This document shows, one piece after another, positions 11,801-23,276 of a stretch of DNA of 64,000 bases. The stretch is from Calendula officinalis. Its lineage: Eukaryota > Streptophyta > Magnoliopsida > Asterales > Asteraceae. The DNA lies in assembly GCA_963853835.1 (NCBI GenBank), contig OY970832.1, positions 39,650,063 to 39,714,062 on the forward strand, written 5' to 3'. Every line of letters starts with the position of its first letter. The stretch's first letter is position 1. The position numbers and the translations under genes are program-made. The notes beneath the pieces are model-generated. The model saw only the letters and a list, made by a program, of their open reading frames with translations. It did not search any database and had not been told where the DNA came from.

Positions 11801-13250
11801 GCTCAAGGCTCAAGGCTCAAGGGTCAAGGGTCAAGGCTCATGTCTCAAGGCTCAAGGCTCAAGGCTCAACACTCAAGGGACAAGGGTCAAGGGTCAAGGC
11901 TCATGTCTCAAGGCTCAAGGCTCAAGGCTCAAGTCTCAAGGGTCAGGGGTCAAGGGTCAAGGGTCAAGGCTCAAGGCTCAAGGCTCAAGGCTCAAGGCTC
12001 AAGGCTCGAGGCTCGAGGCTCGAGGGTCAAGGGTAAAGGGTTAATGGTCAAGGCTCAAGGCTGAACACTCATGGGTCAAGGGTCAAGGCTCAATGCTCAA
12101 GTCTCAAGGCTGAACACTCATGGGTCAAGGCTCAAGGCTCAAGGCTCAAGTCTCACGGCTCAAGGTTCAAGGCTCAAGGCTTAAGGCTCAAGGCTCAAGG
12201 CTCAAGGCTCAAGGCTCAAGGGTCAAGGCTCAAGGCTCAAGGGTCAAGCCTTAAGGCTCAGGGCTCAAGGCTCAAAGCTCAAGGCTCAAGGCTCAAGGCT
12301 CAAGGCTCAAGGGTCAAGGCTCAAGGCTCAAGGCTGAACACTCATGGGTCAAGGGTCAAGGGTCAAGGCTCAAGTCTCAAGGCTCAAGGTTCAAGGCTCA
12401 AGGCTTAAGGCTCAAGCCTCAAGGTTCAAGGCTCGAGGCTCGAGGCTCAAGGTTTAAGGCCCAAGGCTCAAGGCTCAAGGGTCAAGGCTCAAGGCTCAAG
12501 GCTCAAGGATCTAGGCTCAAGGCTCAAGGCTCAAGGCTCCAGGCTCAAGGCTCAAGGCTCAAGGCTCAAGGCTCAAGGCTCAAGGTTCAAGGCTCAAGAC
12601 TCATGGCTCAAGGCAAAAGGGTCAAGGTTAAAGGCTCAAGGCTTAAGGCTCAAGGCTCAAGGCTCAAGTAACTGCTCAAGGGTCAAGGCTTAAAACTCAA
12701 GGCTCAACGCTCAAATATGAAGGGCTCAAGGCAAAAGGCTCAAGGCTCAAGTCTTAAGGCTCAAAGTCAAGGTTCAAGGCTTAAGGCTCAAGGCTCAAGG
12801 CTCAAGGCACAACGCTCAAGGCTCAACGGTCAAGGTTCAAGGGTCAAGGCTCAAAAGTCAAGGCTCAACGCTCAAATATGAAGGGCTCAAGGCAAAAGGC
12901 TCAAGGCTCAAGGCTTAAGGCTCAAAGTTAAGCCTCAAGGCTCAACGCTCACGAATCAAGGATCACGGCTCAAAGCTCAAGGCACAAGGCTCAAGGCTCA
13001 AGGGTCATGGCTCAAGGTTCAAAACAAAGGTCAAGGTTCAAGGCTCAAGGCTCCAGGCTTAAGGCTCCAGGCTCAAGGGTGAAGGGTCAAGGCTCAAGGC
13101 TCATAGTGCTCGAGGCTCAAGGCTCAAGGGTCACGGATCAAGGCTCAAAAGTCAAAGGTCAAGGTTCAAGGCTCAAGGATCAAGGCTTAAGGCTCAAGGC
13201 TCAAGGCTCAAGGCTCAAGGCTCATGGCTCAAGGCTCTCAGTGCTCGAGG
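8831..13250 (+). repeat. ~4.4 kb higher-order unit, copy 2
   Basis: This is a tandem copy of the preceding unit with the same order of rare markers. It differs by scattered substitutions and by gains and losses of whole heptamers. The joint with copy 1 lies near 8820-8835, where CTCAGTGCTCGAGG is followed directly by the GGATGGAGG segment found at ~4570 in copy 1. The longest stop-free plus-strand frame of the satellite (8574-10595) crosses this joint, which shows that the frame is only a property of the repeat. Confidence 0.85.
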
Positions 13251-16200
13251 CTCAAGGCTCAAGGCAAAAGGCTCAAGGCTCAAGGCTCAATGCTCAAGGC
13301 TCAAGGCTCAAGGCTCAAGGCTCAAGGCTCAAGGTTCAAGGTTCAAGGTTCAAGGCTCAAGGCTCAACGCTCCAGGCTCAAGGCTCAAGGCTCAAGGCTC
13401 AAGGCTCCAGGCTCAAGGCTCAAGTCTCAAGGCAAAAGGCTCAAGGTTAAAGGCTCAAGGCTTAAGGCTCAAGGCTCAAGGCTCAAGTCACTGCTCAAGG
13501 GTCAAGGTTCAAAAGTCAAGGCTCAACGCTCAAATATGAAGGGCTTAAGGCTCAAGGCTCAAGGCTCAAGGCTCAAAGTCAAGCCTCAAGGCTCAATGCT
13601 CAAGGCTCAAGGCTCAACGCTCAACGTTCAAGGCTCAAGGCTCAACGGTTAAGGATCGAGGCTCAAGGCTCAAGGCTCAAGGCTAAAGGCTCAACGCTCA
13701 AGGCTCAAGGCTCAAGCCTCCAGGCTCAAGGCTCAAGGCTCAACTCATGGCTAAAGGTTCACGGCTCAAAAGTCAAGGCTCAAGGCTCAACAGTCAAGGG
13801 TGAAGGGTTAAGGCTCAAGGCTCAAGGCTCAAGGCTCAAGGCTCAAGGCTCAAGGCTCAAGGCTCAAGGCTCAAGGCTAAAGGCTCAAGGCTTAAGGCTC
13901 AAGGCTCAAGGCTCAAGTCACTGCTCAAGGGTCAAGGTTCAAAAGTCAAGGCTCAACGCTCAAATATGAAGGGCTCAAGGAGAAAGGCTCAAGGCTCAAT
14001 GCTCAAGGCTCAAGGCTCAAGGCTCAAGGCTCAAGGCTCAAGTCTCAAAGTCAAGCCTTAAGGCTCAATGCTCAAGGCTCAAGGCTCAACGCTCAACGCT
14101 CAAGGCTCAACGTTTAAGGATCAAGGCTCAAGGCTCAAGGCTCAAGGGACAAGGCTCAATGCTCAAGGCTCAAGTCTCAAGGCTCAAGGCTCAAGGCTCA
14201 AGGCTAAAGGCTAAAGGCTCAAGGCTCAAAGCTCAAGGCTCAAGGCTCGAGGGTCAAGGGTCAAGGCTCAAGGCTCAAGGCTGAACACTCATGGGTCAAG
14301 AGTCAAGGGTCAAGGCTCAAGGCTCATGGCTCGAGGCTCATAGTGCTCGAGGCTCAAGGCTCAAGGCTTAGGGCTCGAGGCTCAAGGGTCAAGGGTCAAG
14401 GCTCAAGGCTCATGGCTCGAGGCTTATAGTGCTCGAGGCACAAGGCTCAAGGGTCACGGCTCAAGGCTCAAAAGTCAAAGGTCAAGGTTCAAGGCTCAAG
14501 GATCAAGGCTTAAAGCTCAAGGGTCAAGGATCAAGGGTCAAGGCTCATAGCTCAAGGCTCTCAGTGCTCGAGGCTCAAGGCTCAAGGCAAAAGGCTCAAG
14601 GCTCAAGGCTCAAGGCTCAAGGCTCAAGGCTCAAGGTTCAAGGTTCAAGGCTCAAGGCTCAACGCTCCAGGCTCAAGTCTCAAGGCTCAAGGCTCAAGGC
14701 TCAAAGCTTAAGGCTAAAGGCTCAAGGCTCAAGGCTCAAGGCTCAAGGCAAAAGGCTCAAGGCTAAAGGCTCAAGGCTCAAGGCTCAAGGCTTAAGGCTC
14801 AAGGCTCAAGGCTCAAGTCACTGCTCAAGGGTCAAGGTTCAAAAATCAAGGCTCAACGCTCAAATAAGAAGGGCTCGAGGAGAAAGGCTCAAAGCTCAAG
14901 GCTCTAGGCTCAAGGCTCAAGGCTCAACGCTCAACGCTCAAGGCTCAAGGCTCAACGTTCAAGGCTCAAGGCTCAAGGCTCAAGGCTCAAAGCTCAAGGC
15001 TCAAGGCTCAAGGCACAAGTCACGGCTAAAGGTTCAAGGCTCAAAAGTCAAGGCTCAAGGCTCAACACTCAAGGGTGAAGGGTGAAGGCTCAAGGCTCAA
15101 GTCTCAAGGCTCAAGGCTCAAGGTTCAAGGCTCAAGGCTCATGGCTCATGGCTCAAGGCTCAAGGCTCAAGGCTCAAGGCTCAAGGCTCAAGGCTCAAGG
15201 CTCAAGGCTCAAGGCTCAAGGCTCGAGGCTCAAGGCTCGAGCCTCAAGGCTCAAGGCTCCAGGCTCGAGGCTCAAGACTCGAGGCTCAAGGGTCAAGGCT
15301 CAAGGCTCAAGGCTCAAGGCTCCAGGCTCAAGGCTCAAGGCTCAAGGCTACAGGCTCAAGGCTCAAGGCTCAAGGCTCAAGGCTCAAGGCTCAAGGCTCA
15401 AGGCTCAAGGTTCAAGGCTCAAGGCAAAAGGCTCAAGGCTAAAGGCTCAAGTCACGGCTCAAGGGTCAAGGCACAAAAGTCAAGGCTCAACGCTCAAATA
15501 TGAAGGGCTCAAGGCAAAAGGCTCAAGGCTCAAGGCTCAAGGCTTAAGGCTGAAAGTCAAGGCTCAAGGCTCAAGTCTCAAGGCTCAAGGCTCAAGGCTC
15601 AGGGCTTAAGGCTCAAGGGTCATAGCTCAAGGGTCAAAACAAAGGTCAGGGTTCAAGGTTCAAGGTTCAAGGCTCAAGGCTTAAGGCTCGAGGCTCAAGG
15701 GTCAAGGGTCAAGGCTCATGGTTCAAGGATCACAGAGCTCGAGGCTCAAGGCTCAAGGCAAAAGGCTCAAGGCTCAAGGTTCAAGGTTCAAGGTAAAAGG
15801 CTCAAGGCTCAAGGCTCAAGTCACGGCTCAAGGCTCAGGGATTAAGGCTAAAGGGTCAAGGGTCAAGGGTCAAGGCTCATGGCTTAATGCTCTCAGTGAT
15901 CGAGGCTCAAGGCTCATGGCAAAAGGCTCAAGGCTCAAGGCTCAAGGCTCAAGGCTCAAGGCTCAAGGCTCAAGGATCAAGGCTCAAGGCTCAAGGCTCA
16001 AGGCTCAAGGCTCAAGGCTCAAGGCTCAAGGCTCAAGGCTCAAGGCTCAAGGCAAAAGGCTCAAGGCTAAAGGCTCAAGGCTTAAGGCTCAAGGCTCAAG
16101 GCTCAAGTCACGGCTCAAGGGTCAAGGCTCAAAAGTCAAGGCTCAACGCTCAAATATGAAGGGCTCAAGGCAAAAGGCTCAAGGCTCAAGGCTCAAGGCT

Positions 16201-17094
16201 CAAGGCTTAAGGCTGAAAGTCAAGGCTCAAGGCTCAAGGGTCAAGGGTCAAGGCTCAAGGCTCAAGGCTTAAGGCTCAAGGGTCATGGCTCAAGGGTCAA
16301 AACAAAGATCAGGGTTCAAGATTGAAGGCTCAAGGCTTAAGGCTCGAGGCTCAAGGGTCAAGGGACAAGGGTCAAGGCTCATGGCTCAAGGATCACATAG
16401 CTCGAGGCTCAAGGCTCAAGGCAAAAGGCTCAAGGCTTAAGGTTCAAGGTAAAAGGCTCAAGGCTCAAGGCTCAAGTCACGGCTCAAGGCTCAAGGCTTA
16501 AGGCTTAAGGCTCAAGGCTCAAGGGTCAAGGGTCAAGGGTCAAGGCTCATGGCTTAAGGCTCTCAGTGCTCGAGGCTCAAGGCTCAAGGCAAAAGGCTCA
16601 AGGCTCAAGGTTCAAGGTTCAAGGTAAAAGGCTCAAGGCTCAAGTCACGGCTCAAGGGTCAAGGCTCAAAAGTCAAGGCCCATGGCTCAACACTCAAGGG
16701 TCAAGGTTTAAGTCTCAAGGCTCAAGGCTCAAGGCTCAAGGCTCAAGGCTCAAGGTTCAAGGCTCAAGGCTCAAGGAAAAAGGCGCAAGGCTAAAGGCTC
16801 AAGGCTTAAGGCTCAAGGGTCAAGGCTCAAAAGTCAAGGCTCAACGCTCAAATATGAAGGGTTCAAGGCAAAAGGCTCAAGGCTCAAGGCTGAAAGTCAA
16901 GGCTCAAGGGTCAAGGGTCAAGGCTCAAGGCTTAAGGCTCAAGGGTCATGGCTCAAGGGTCAAAACAAAAGTCAGGGTTCAAGGTTGAAGGCTCAAGGCT
17001 CAAGGCTCAAAGCTCAAGGCTTAAGGCTCGAGGCTCAAGGGTCAAGGGTCAAGGCTCATGGCTCAAGGATCACAGAGCTCGAGGCTCAAGGCTC

Positions 17095-19375
17095 AAGGCA
17101 AAAGGCTCAAGGCTCAAGGTTCAAGGTTCAAGGTAAAAGGCTCAAGGCTCAAGGCTCAAGTCACGGCTCAAGGCTCAAGGCTCAAGGCTTAAGGCTCAAG
17201 GCTCAAGGTTCAAGGGTCAAGGCTCATGGCTCAAGGCTCTCAGTGCTCGAGGCTCAAGGCTCAAGGCAAAAGGGTCAAAGCTCAAGGTTCAAGGTTCAAG
17301 GTAAAAGGCCCAAGGCTCAAGTCTCAAGGCTCAAGGCTCAAGTCACGGCTCAACGGTCAAGGCTCAAAAGTCAAGGCTCAAGGCTCAACACTCAAGGGTC
17401 AAGGCTCAAGGCTCAAGGCTCAAGGATCAAGGCTCAAGGCTCAAGGCTCGAGGCTCGAGGCTCGAGGCTCAAGACTCAAGGCTCAAGGCTCAAGGCTCAA
17501 GGCTCAAGGCTCAAGGCTAATGGCTAAAGGCTCAAGGCTCAAGGCTCAAGGCTTAAGGCTCAACGTCAAGGCTCAAGGCTCAAGGCTCAAGGCTCAAGGT
17601 TCAAGGTTCAAGGTAAAAGGCTCAAGGCTCAAGTCACGGCTCAAGGGTCAAGGCTCAAAAGTCAAGGCTCAAGGTTCAACACTCAAGGGTCAAGGGTCAA
17701 GGCTCAAGGCTCAAGGCTCAAGGCTGAAGGCTCAAGGCTCGAGGCTCAAGGCTCATGGCTCAAGGCTCAAGGCTCCAGGCTCCAGGCTCAAGGCTCAAGG
17801 CTCAAGGCTCAAGGCTCAAGGCTCAAGGCTCAAGGCTCAAGGCTCAAGGCTCAAGGCTCAAGGCTCAAGGCTCAAGGCTCAAGTTTCAAGGGTCAAGGCT
17901 CAAGGCTCAAGTCACGGCTCAAGGGTCAAGGCTCAAAAGTCAAGGCTCATGGCTCAAGGCTCTCAGTGCTCGAGGCTCAAGGCTCAAGGCAAAAGGCTCA
18001 AGGCTCAAGGTTCAAGGTTCAAGGTAAAAGGCTCAAGGCTCAAGGCTCAAGTCACGGCTCAAGGGTCAAGGCTCAAAAGTCAAGGCTCAAGGTTCAACAC
18101 TCAAGGGTCAAGGGTCAAGGCTCAAGGCTCATGTCTCAAGGCTCAAGGCTTAAGGCTTAAGGCTCAAGGCTCGAGGCTCAAGGCTCATGGCTCAAGGCTC
18201 AAGGCTCCAGGCTCTAGGCTCAAGGCTCAAGGCTCAAGGCTCAAGGCTTAAGGCTCAAGGCTCAAGGCTCAAGGCTCAAGGCTCAAGGCTCAAGGCTCAA
18301 GGCTCAAGGCTCAAGTTTCAAGGGTCAAGGCTCAAGGCTCAAGGCTCAAGGCTCAAGGCTCAAGGCTCAAGGCTCAAGGCTCAAGGCTCAAGGCTCAAGG
18401 CTCAAGGCTCAAGGCTCAAGGATCAAGGCTCAAGGCTCAAGGCTCAAGGCTCAAGGCTCAAGTTTCAAGGGTCAAGGCTCAAGGCTCAAGGCTCAAGGCT
18501 CAAGGCTCAAGGCTCAAGGCTCAAGGCTTAAGGCTCAAGGTTCAAGGAAAAAGGCTCAAGGCTCAAGTCACGGCTCAAGGGTCATGGCTCAAAAGTCAAG
18601 GCTCAACGCTCAAATATGAGGGGCTCAAGGCAAAAGGCTCAAGGCTCAAGGATCAAGGCTTAAGGCTGAAAGTCAAGGCTCAAGGCTCAAGGGTCAAGGG
18701 TGTAACGACCGGGCCAAGAAATCCCACCAATCAAAACGAACAACTTTCTAATAACTATCTAATTACAATTAACCATTCTAAACAGATAACAATTATACAA
18801 AATACAATAAACGAGCCAAGATCTCACTACCAACAAAGACTATGGATACAAACCAGCTAACTACAAAAAATTTATCAATACAAAACTACCCAACTCCCAC
18901 ATACCTAAATATACGCCCGGAGTATAACTTCTAAACCTCCGATCAACTTCAAGATCCTATATGCTTACTCTTATCTTTTCCTGTAAAAAGTTAGTCCACT
19001 AAACGGGTAAGCTACAACGAGCTTAGTGAGTTCATAAAGTACAAAATAATACTAGCATTATATACAAAACAAAGAAGTAATAACATATAAAATGGTATAA
19101 AACTATTTAAGTAATTCATATTATAGCAAGTACACATCAAAGCATAACTGACCGAGAAGCTTTACAACTTAACATGAGATTTACCGAGAATCCGTCATAG
19201 CCGAGTATCAACACTTATCCGGGATCAACAAGAATCACTGAATGACTGACATTGAGAATACAACTATATCGCAAGAATCAACAAGAGTTTGCAAGATAAT
19301 AAACACAATTGAGAACCAATCACCGAATCAACACTCCACGAGAATCATCACTTAACCACCAGAACCGATAGACAA
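17095..19375 (+). repeat. 2.28 kb segmental duplication, copy 1 (satellite plus LTR edge)
   Basis: This unit consists of 1606 bp of satellite followed by the first 675 bp of the gypsy-type LTR as read on the plus strand. Copy 2 follows directly. At 19371-19380 the LTR sequence GATAGACAA joins AAGGCAAAAGG, the sequence that begins this unit at 17095. The LTR part ends at no natural element boundary, so the event was a DNA-level tandem duplication that took place after the retrotransposon had inserted. Copy 1 keeps a 17-bp LTR segment that is missing from copy 2. Confidence 0.92.
18701..19375 (-). mobile_element. Gypsy-type LTR fragment (orphan, from duplication)
   Basis: The fragment starts with TGTAACGACCGGGCC and matches the beginning of the LTRs at 20989 and 26760. 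It breaks off after GATAGACAA and returns to satellite. The left flank, ending GGGTCAAGGG, is the same as the flank of the complete LTR at 20989. The fragment therefore did not insert on its own but was copied with its flank. It retains the ACTTATCCGGGATCAAC segment also present at 26760-29048 and absent from 20989-23260. The strand given is the sense of the parent element. Confidence 0.93.
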
Positions 19376-20988
19376 AAGGCAAAAGGCTCAAGGCTCAAGG
19401 TTCAAGGTTCAAGGTAAAAGGCTCAAGGCTCAAGGCTCAAGTCACGGCTCAAGGCTCAAGGCTCAAGGCTTAAGGCTCAAGGCTCAAGGTTCAAGGGTCA
19501 AGGCTCATGGCTCAAGGCTCTCAGTGCTCGAGGCTCAAGGCTCAAGGCAAAAGGGTCAAAGCTCAAGGTTCAAGGTTCAAGGTAAAAGGCCCAAGGCTCA
19601 AGTCTCAAGGCTCAAGGCTCAAGTCACGGCTCAACGGTCAAGGCTCAAAAGTCAAGGCTCAAGGCTCAACACTCAAGGGTCAAGGCTCAAGGCTCAAGGC
19701 TCAAGGATCAAGGCTCAAGGCTCAAGGCTCGAGGCTCGAGGCTCAAGACTCAAGGCTCAAGGCTCAAGGCTCAAGGCTCAAGGCTCAAGGCTAATGGCTA
19801 AAGGCTCAAGGCTCAAGGCTCAAGGCTTAAGGCTCAACGTCAAGGCTCAAGACTCAAGGCTCAAGGCTCAAGGTTCAAGGTTCAAGGTAAAAGGCTCAAG
19901 GCTCAAGTCACGGCTCAAGGGTCAAGGCTCAAAAGTCAAGGCTCAAGGTTCAACACTCAAGGGTCAAGGGTCAAGGCTCAAGGCTCATGTCTCAAGGCTC
20001 AAGGCTCAAGGCTCAAGGCTCGAGGCTCGAGGCTCAAGGCTCATGGCTCAAGGCTCAAGGCTCCAGGATCCAGGCTCAAGGCTCAAGGCTCAAGGCTCAA
20101 GGCTCAAGGCTCAAGGCTCAAGGCTCAAGGCTCAAGGCTCAAGGCTCAAGGCTCAAGGCTCAAGGCTCAAGGCTCAAGGCTCAAGTTTCAAGGGTCAAGG
20201 CTCAAGGCTCAAGGCTCAAGTCACGGCTCAAGGGTCAAGGCTCAAAAGTCAAGGCTCATGGCTCAAGGCTCTCAGTGCTCGAGGCTCAAGGCTCAAGGCA
20301 AAAGGCTCAAGGCTCAAGGTTCAAGGTTCAAGGTAAAAGGCTCAAGGCTCAAGGCTCAAGTCACGGCTCAAGGGTCAAGGCTCAAAAGTCAAGGCTCAAG
20401 GTTCAACACTCAAGGGTCAAGGGTCAAGGCTCAAGGCTCATGTCTCAAGGCTCAAGGCTTAAGGCTTAAGGCTCAAGGCTCGAGGCTCAAGGCTCATGGC
20501 TCAAGGCTCAAGGCTCCAGGCTCTAGGCTCAAGGCTCAAGGCTCAAGGCTCAAGGCTTAAGGCTCAAGGCTCAAGGCTCAAGGCTCAAGGCTCAAGGCTC
20601 AAGGCTCAAGTTTCAAGGGTCAAGGCTCAAGGCTCAAGGCTCAAGGCTCAAGGCTCAAGGCTCAAGGCTCAAGGCTCAAGGCTCAAGGCTCAAGGCTCAA
20701 GGCTCAAGGATCAAGGCTCAAGGCTCAAGGCTCAAGTTTCAAGGGTCAAGGCTCAAGGCTCAAGGCTCAAGGCTCAAGGCTCAAGGCTCAAGGCTCAAGG
20801 CTCAAGGCTCAAGGCTTAAGGCTCAAGGTTCAAGGAAAAAGGCTCAAGGCTCAAGTCACGGCTCAAGGGTCATGGCTCAAAAGTCAAGGCTCAACGCTCA
20901 AATATGAGGGGCTCAAGGCAAAAGGCTCAAGGCTCAAGGATCAAGGCTTAAGGCTGAAAGTCAAGGCTCAAGGCTCAAGGGTCAAGGG
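19376..20988 (+). repeat. Heptamer satellite array, block 2
   Basis: This is GGCTCAA satellite of the same texture as 17095-18700, of which it is a copy. It has the same order of markers: CTCTCAGTGCTCGAGG at 19517 and 20268, GTTTCAAGGGTC stretches, and CAAATATGAGGGG at 20899. It is 1613 bp against 1606 bp in the other copy, a net difference of exactly one heptamer made up of several gains and losses. Confidence 0.95.
20984..20988. repeat. Probable target-site duplication, left (AAGGG)
   Basis: These five bases precede the LTR start TGTAACG and match the five bases that follow the far LTR end at 32668-32672. Ty3/gypsy integrases make 5-bp duplications. Because AAGGG is common in this satellite, a chance match cannot be excluded. 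Confidence 0.6.
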
Positions 20989-23260
20989 TGTAACGACCGG
21001 GCCAAGAAATCCCACCAATCAAAACGAACAACTTTCTAATAACTATCTAATTACAATTAACCATTCTAAACAGATAACAATTATACAAAATACAATAAAC
21101 GAGCCAAGATCTCACTACCAACAAAGACTATGGATACAAACCAGCTAACTACTAAAAATTTATCAATACAAAACTACCCAACTCCCACATACCTAAATAT
21201 ACGCCCGGAGTATAACTTCTAAACCTCCGATCAACTTCAAGATCCTATATGCTTACTCTTATCTTTTCCTGTAAAAAGTTAGTCCACTAAACGGGTAAGC
21301 TACAACGAGCTTAGTGAGTTCATAAAGTACAAAATAATACTAGCATTATATACAAAACAAAGAAGTAATAACATATAAAATGGTATAAAACTATTTAAGT
21401 AATTCATATTATAGCAAGTACACATCAAAGCATAACTGACCGAGAAGCTTTACAACTTAATATGAGATTTACCGAGAATCCGTCATAGCCGAGTATCAAC
21501 AAGAATCACTGAATGACTGACATTGAGAATACAACTATATCGCAAGAATCAACAAGAGTTTGCAAGATAATAAACACAATTGAGAACCAATCACCGAATC
21601 AACACTCCACGAGAATCATCACTTAACCACCAGAACCGATAGACAATACCGCATCATGAACCAATGAGATCTCAATACCATCCAAACGAATCAAAGTGCG
21701 TCATTCCCCCTTAGGCCATTAGGGAATGAGGCCGATGAAGGTGATCAAGGCACTCCTAACCGAGTCCATGATCCAGCTTCACCACCACGGTCCATACCAC
21801 TCCTCCACCAGGTACTCCCGCGTCCACCGCTCAACATATTACACAAAGTAATACTCAAGCCGCCGTGGGTCCTCACGAAACGAAATTATCTCTCAAGGAA
21901 ATCGTACGGGTAACTCATATTCGATATCAAACGAAACAATAACAACGATGACTCCACGAGACCGGAACAATAGGATTATCACAACCCGAATCAATAAAAA
22001 TGCATCTCATACTAGAGCAATCCAACCGAGACGTAACACAAGGAATTTGTACGACATGAATCGATATCAAGTGAGACACTTCAAGGATATTCCATCAATC
22101 AAGACATCTATCAAAAGATTATATACAAGACATACTACGAATAATCACTATATTCTTACAAGTCAATACACATAGCAAAAGTCTATTAATGAGTCAAACT
22201 TCATTTAATCATATTACAGTCAAATCACTAGAATTACCAATTCAATGTTCTAGGCATCGCATATGTGATAATAATAAACCAAATAACAATTAAGCACGTA
22301 GCATTTAAATATATAACTACTAGTATACAGTTGTACATAGATGAACTCACCTGGGATTAAGCAATTGCCAACACAAGCTAAGAACTTCTTTAATCAAAGT
22401 CCCAAAGTCACCGGTCAATGAAGTCACCACAATCTCCCAATTGATTACCTATCACAATTATACACATCTCAACAACAATTCTAAACCATAATCATATCTA
22501 GGATAAACCTTAGTCATCAATTTCCCTAATTTGGTGATGAACCAAAACCCTAGATCACCAATTACTCATACTTGCACATGATCACATACTAACTACAATC
22601 CTCATAGCTAAATACTCAGTTACACTAGAGTACCATCTAAATTTTCAGATTATAACTCAACTTTCAACTAGGATTCTTGACCTAACAACTAAATATCTCA
22701 ATTTCTACTCTTGCATGATGTTAGGGATGAAGAAATACCTTGGTTATCAACACAATTGATGAAAATCCTTTGATTTCTAGCCAAAATCTGCCCAAGATCA
22801 CCATCTTTCGCTCAAAATTGCCCACACCCGACTAGAGAAAGTTCTGGAGAGAGTTTTTGCTGAAATGGGGAAAAATCCCGATTTTAAGCCTAATCTGCAA
22901 AAGATAGCGCCGCTATCTGCCCAAGATAGCGCCGCTATCTCGACCCCGCGCTAAATAGCGCCGCTATTTCCAGGGATAGCGCCACTATCTCTAAATTTTT
23001 CGCGTTTCCCCCTTAGCTATTTCGAGTTGCTGTCCCCTTTTACACAAGATAGCGTCGCTATCTCTAAGATAGCGCCGCTATCTTCCAAAATACTGCAATT
23101 TCACATTTTTCTTCCTTTTTGACCTATGCCACTTATCCAAATACCGAAAATACAGATTTTTGACCAACACTTTCAACCAACGTAACCTAACAACTCGTCA
23201 TTTACCACCTATAATTAACTTAACAATTAAAATACTCAAAATTAGAACACGTATGTTACA
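20989..23260 (-). mobile_element. Gypsy-type LTR 1 (3' LTR of the left unit)
   Basis: The LTR is 2272 bp. In element sense it begins TGTAACATACG and ends CGGTCGTTACA, so it has TG...CA termini with short inverted TGTAAC/GTTACA ends. It is 17 bp shorter than LTR 2 because of a deletion near 21500. It contains a cluster of six short hairpins at 22902-23083. The small plus-strand frame at 21948-22175 recurs only because the LTR is repeated and has no recognisable product. Confidence 0.93.
22902..23083. repeat. Cluster of six short hairpins in LTR 1
   Basis: There are six copies of an inverted repeat with the form AGATAGCG-C-CGCTATCT, at 22902-22918, 22924-22940, 22953-22969 (AAATAGCG version), ~22975-22989, 23047-23063 and 23067-23083. 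Each has 7-8-bp arms and a one-base centre. In this LTR two copies carry a change (GCCACTATC and GCGTCGC) where LTR 2 has the perfect form. The position is early in the LTR in element sense, which would be U3, so a regulatory or termination role is possible but unproven. Confidence 0.85.
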
Positions 23261-23276
23261 ATTACCTCCTCCTTTT
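23261..23276 (-). promoter_or_regulatory. Polypurine tract, gypsy unit 1
   Basis: On the minus strand the sequence directly before the LTR start is AAAAGGAGGAGGTAAT. It follows a TTTCGGGACGAAATT motif typical of the end of Ty3/gypsy coding regions. It would prime plus-strand DNA synthesis. Confidence 0.85.

Larger units (their letters stand above)
1..18700 (+). repeat. Heptamer satellite array, block 1 (consensus GGCTCAA)
   Basis: The block is built almost entirely of a 7-bp unit, GGCTCAA on the plus strand (TTGAGCC on the other). Long uninterrupted runs occur, for example near 1620-1745 and 5090-5220. The commonest variants are GGCTCGA and GGCTCCA (dense at 1-7.4 kb and 8.8-11.8 kb), CGCTCAA, GGGTCAA, GGCTTAA, GGATCAA, GGCGCAA and GGTTCAA. 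Phase slips of 1-2 bases occur at recurrent marker motifs such as CAAATATGAAGGG and CTCAGTGCTCGAGG. The unit length is that of the plant telomere repeat, but the sequence differs. Orientation never flips. There is no gene-like composition. The right edge is sharp, at the start of an LTR fragment. I do not recognise the family by name. Confidence 0.97.
19376..21646 (+). repeat. 2.27 kb segmental duplication, copy 2
   Basis: This copy comprises satellite 19376-20988 and the first part of the complete gypsy LTR, 20989-21646. The two copies stay alignable throughout. Point differences are few, and most length change is in heptamer copy number, plus one 17-bp loss in the LTR near 21500 between two ATCAAC direct repeats. 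Confidence 0.9.

Noticed and set aside
37..18531. Many long plus-strand frames of GSRLKAQ-type peptides
   Set aside because: They are a direct result of a stop-free 7-bp repeat. The same peptide appears in all three frames, frames cross duplication joints, and no promoter, intron pattern or other gene feature is present.
1..18700. Functional telomere
   Set aside because: The unit is not TTTAGGG, variants are too many for a telomerase product, and the array is internal with inserted elements.
21948..22175. 75-codon plus-strand frame, repeated identically at 27736-27963
   Set aside because: It lies inside the gypsy LTR and is repeated only because the LTR is; it has no recognisable domain.
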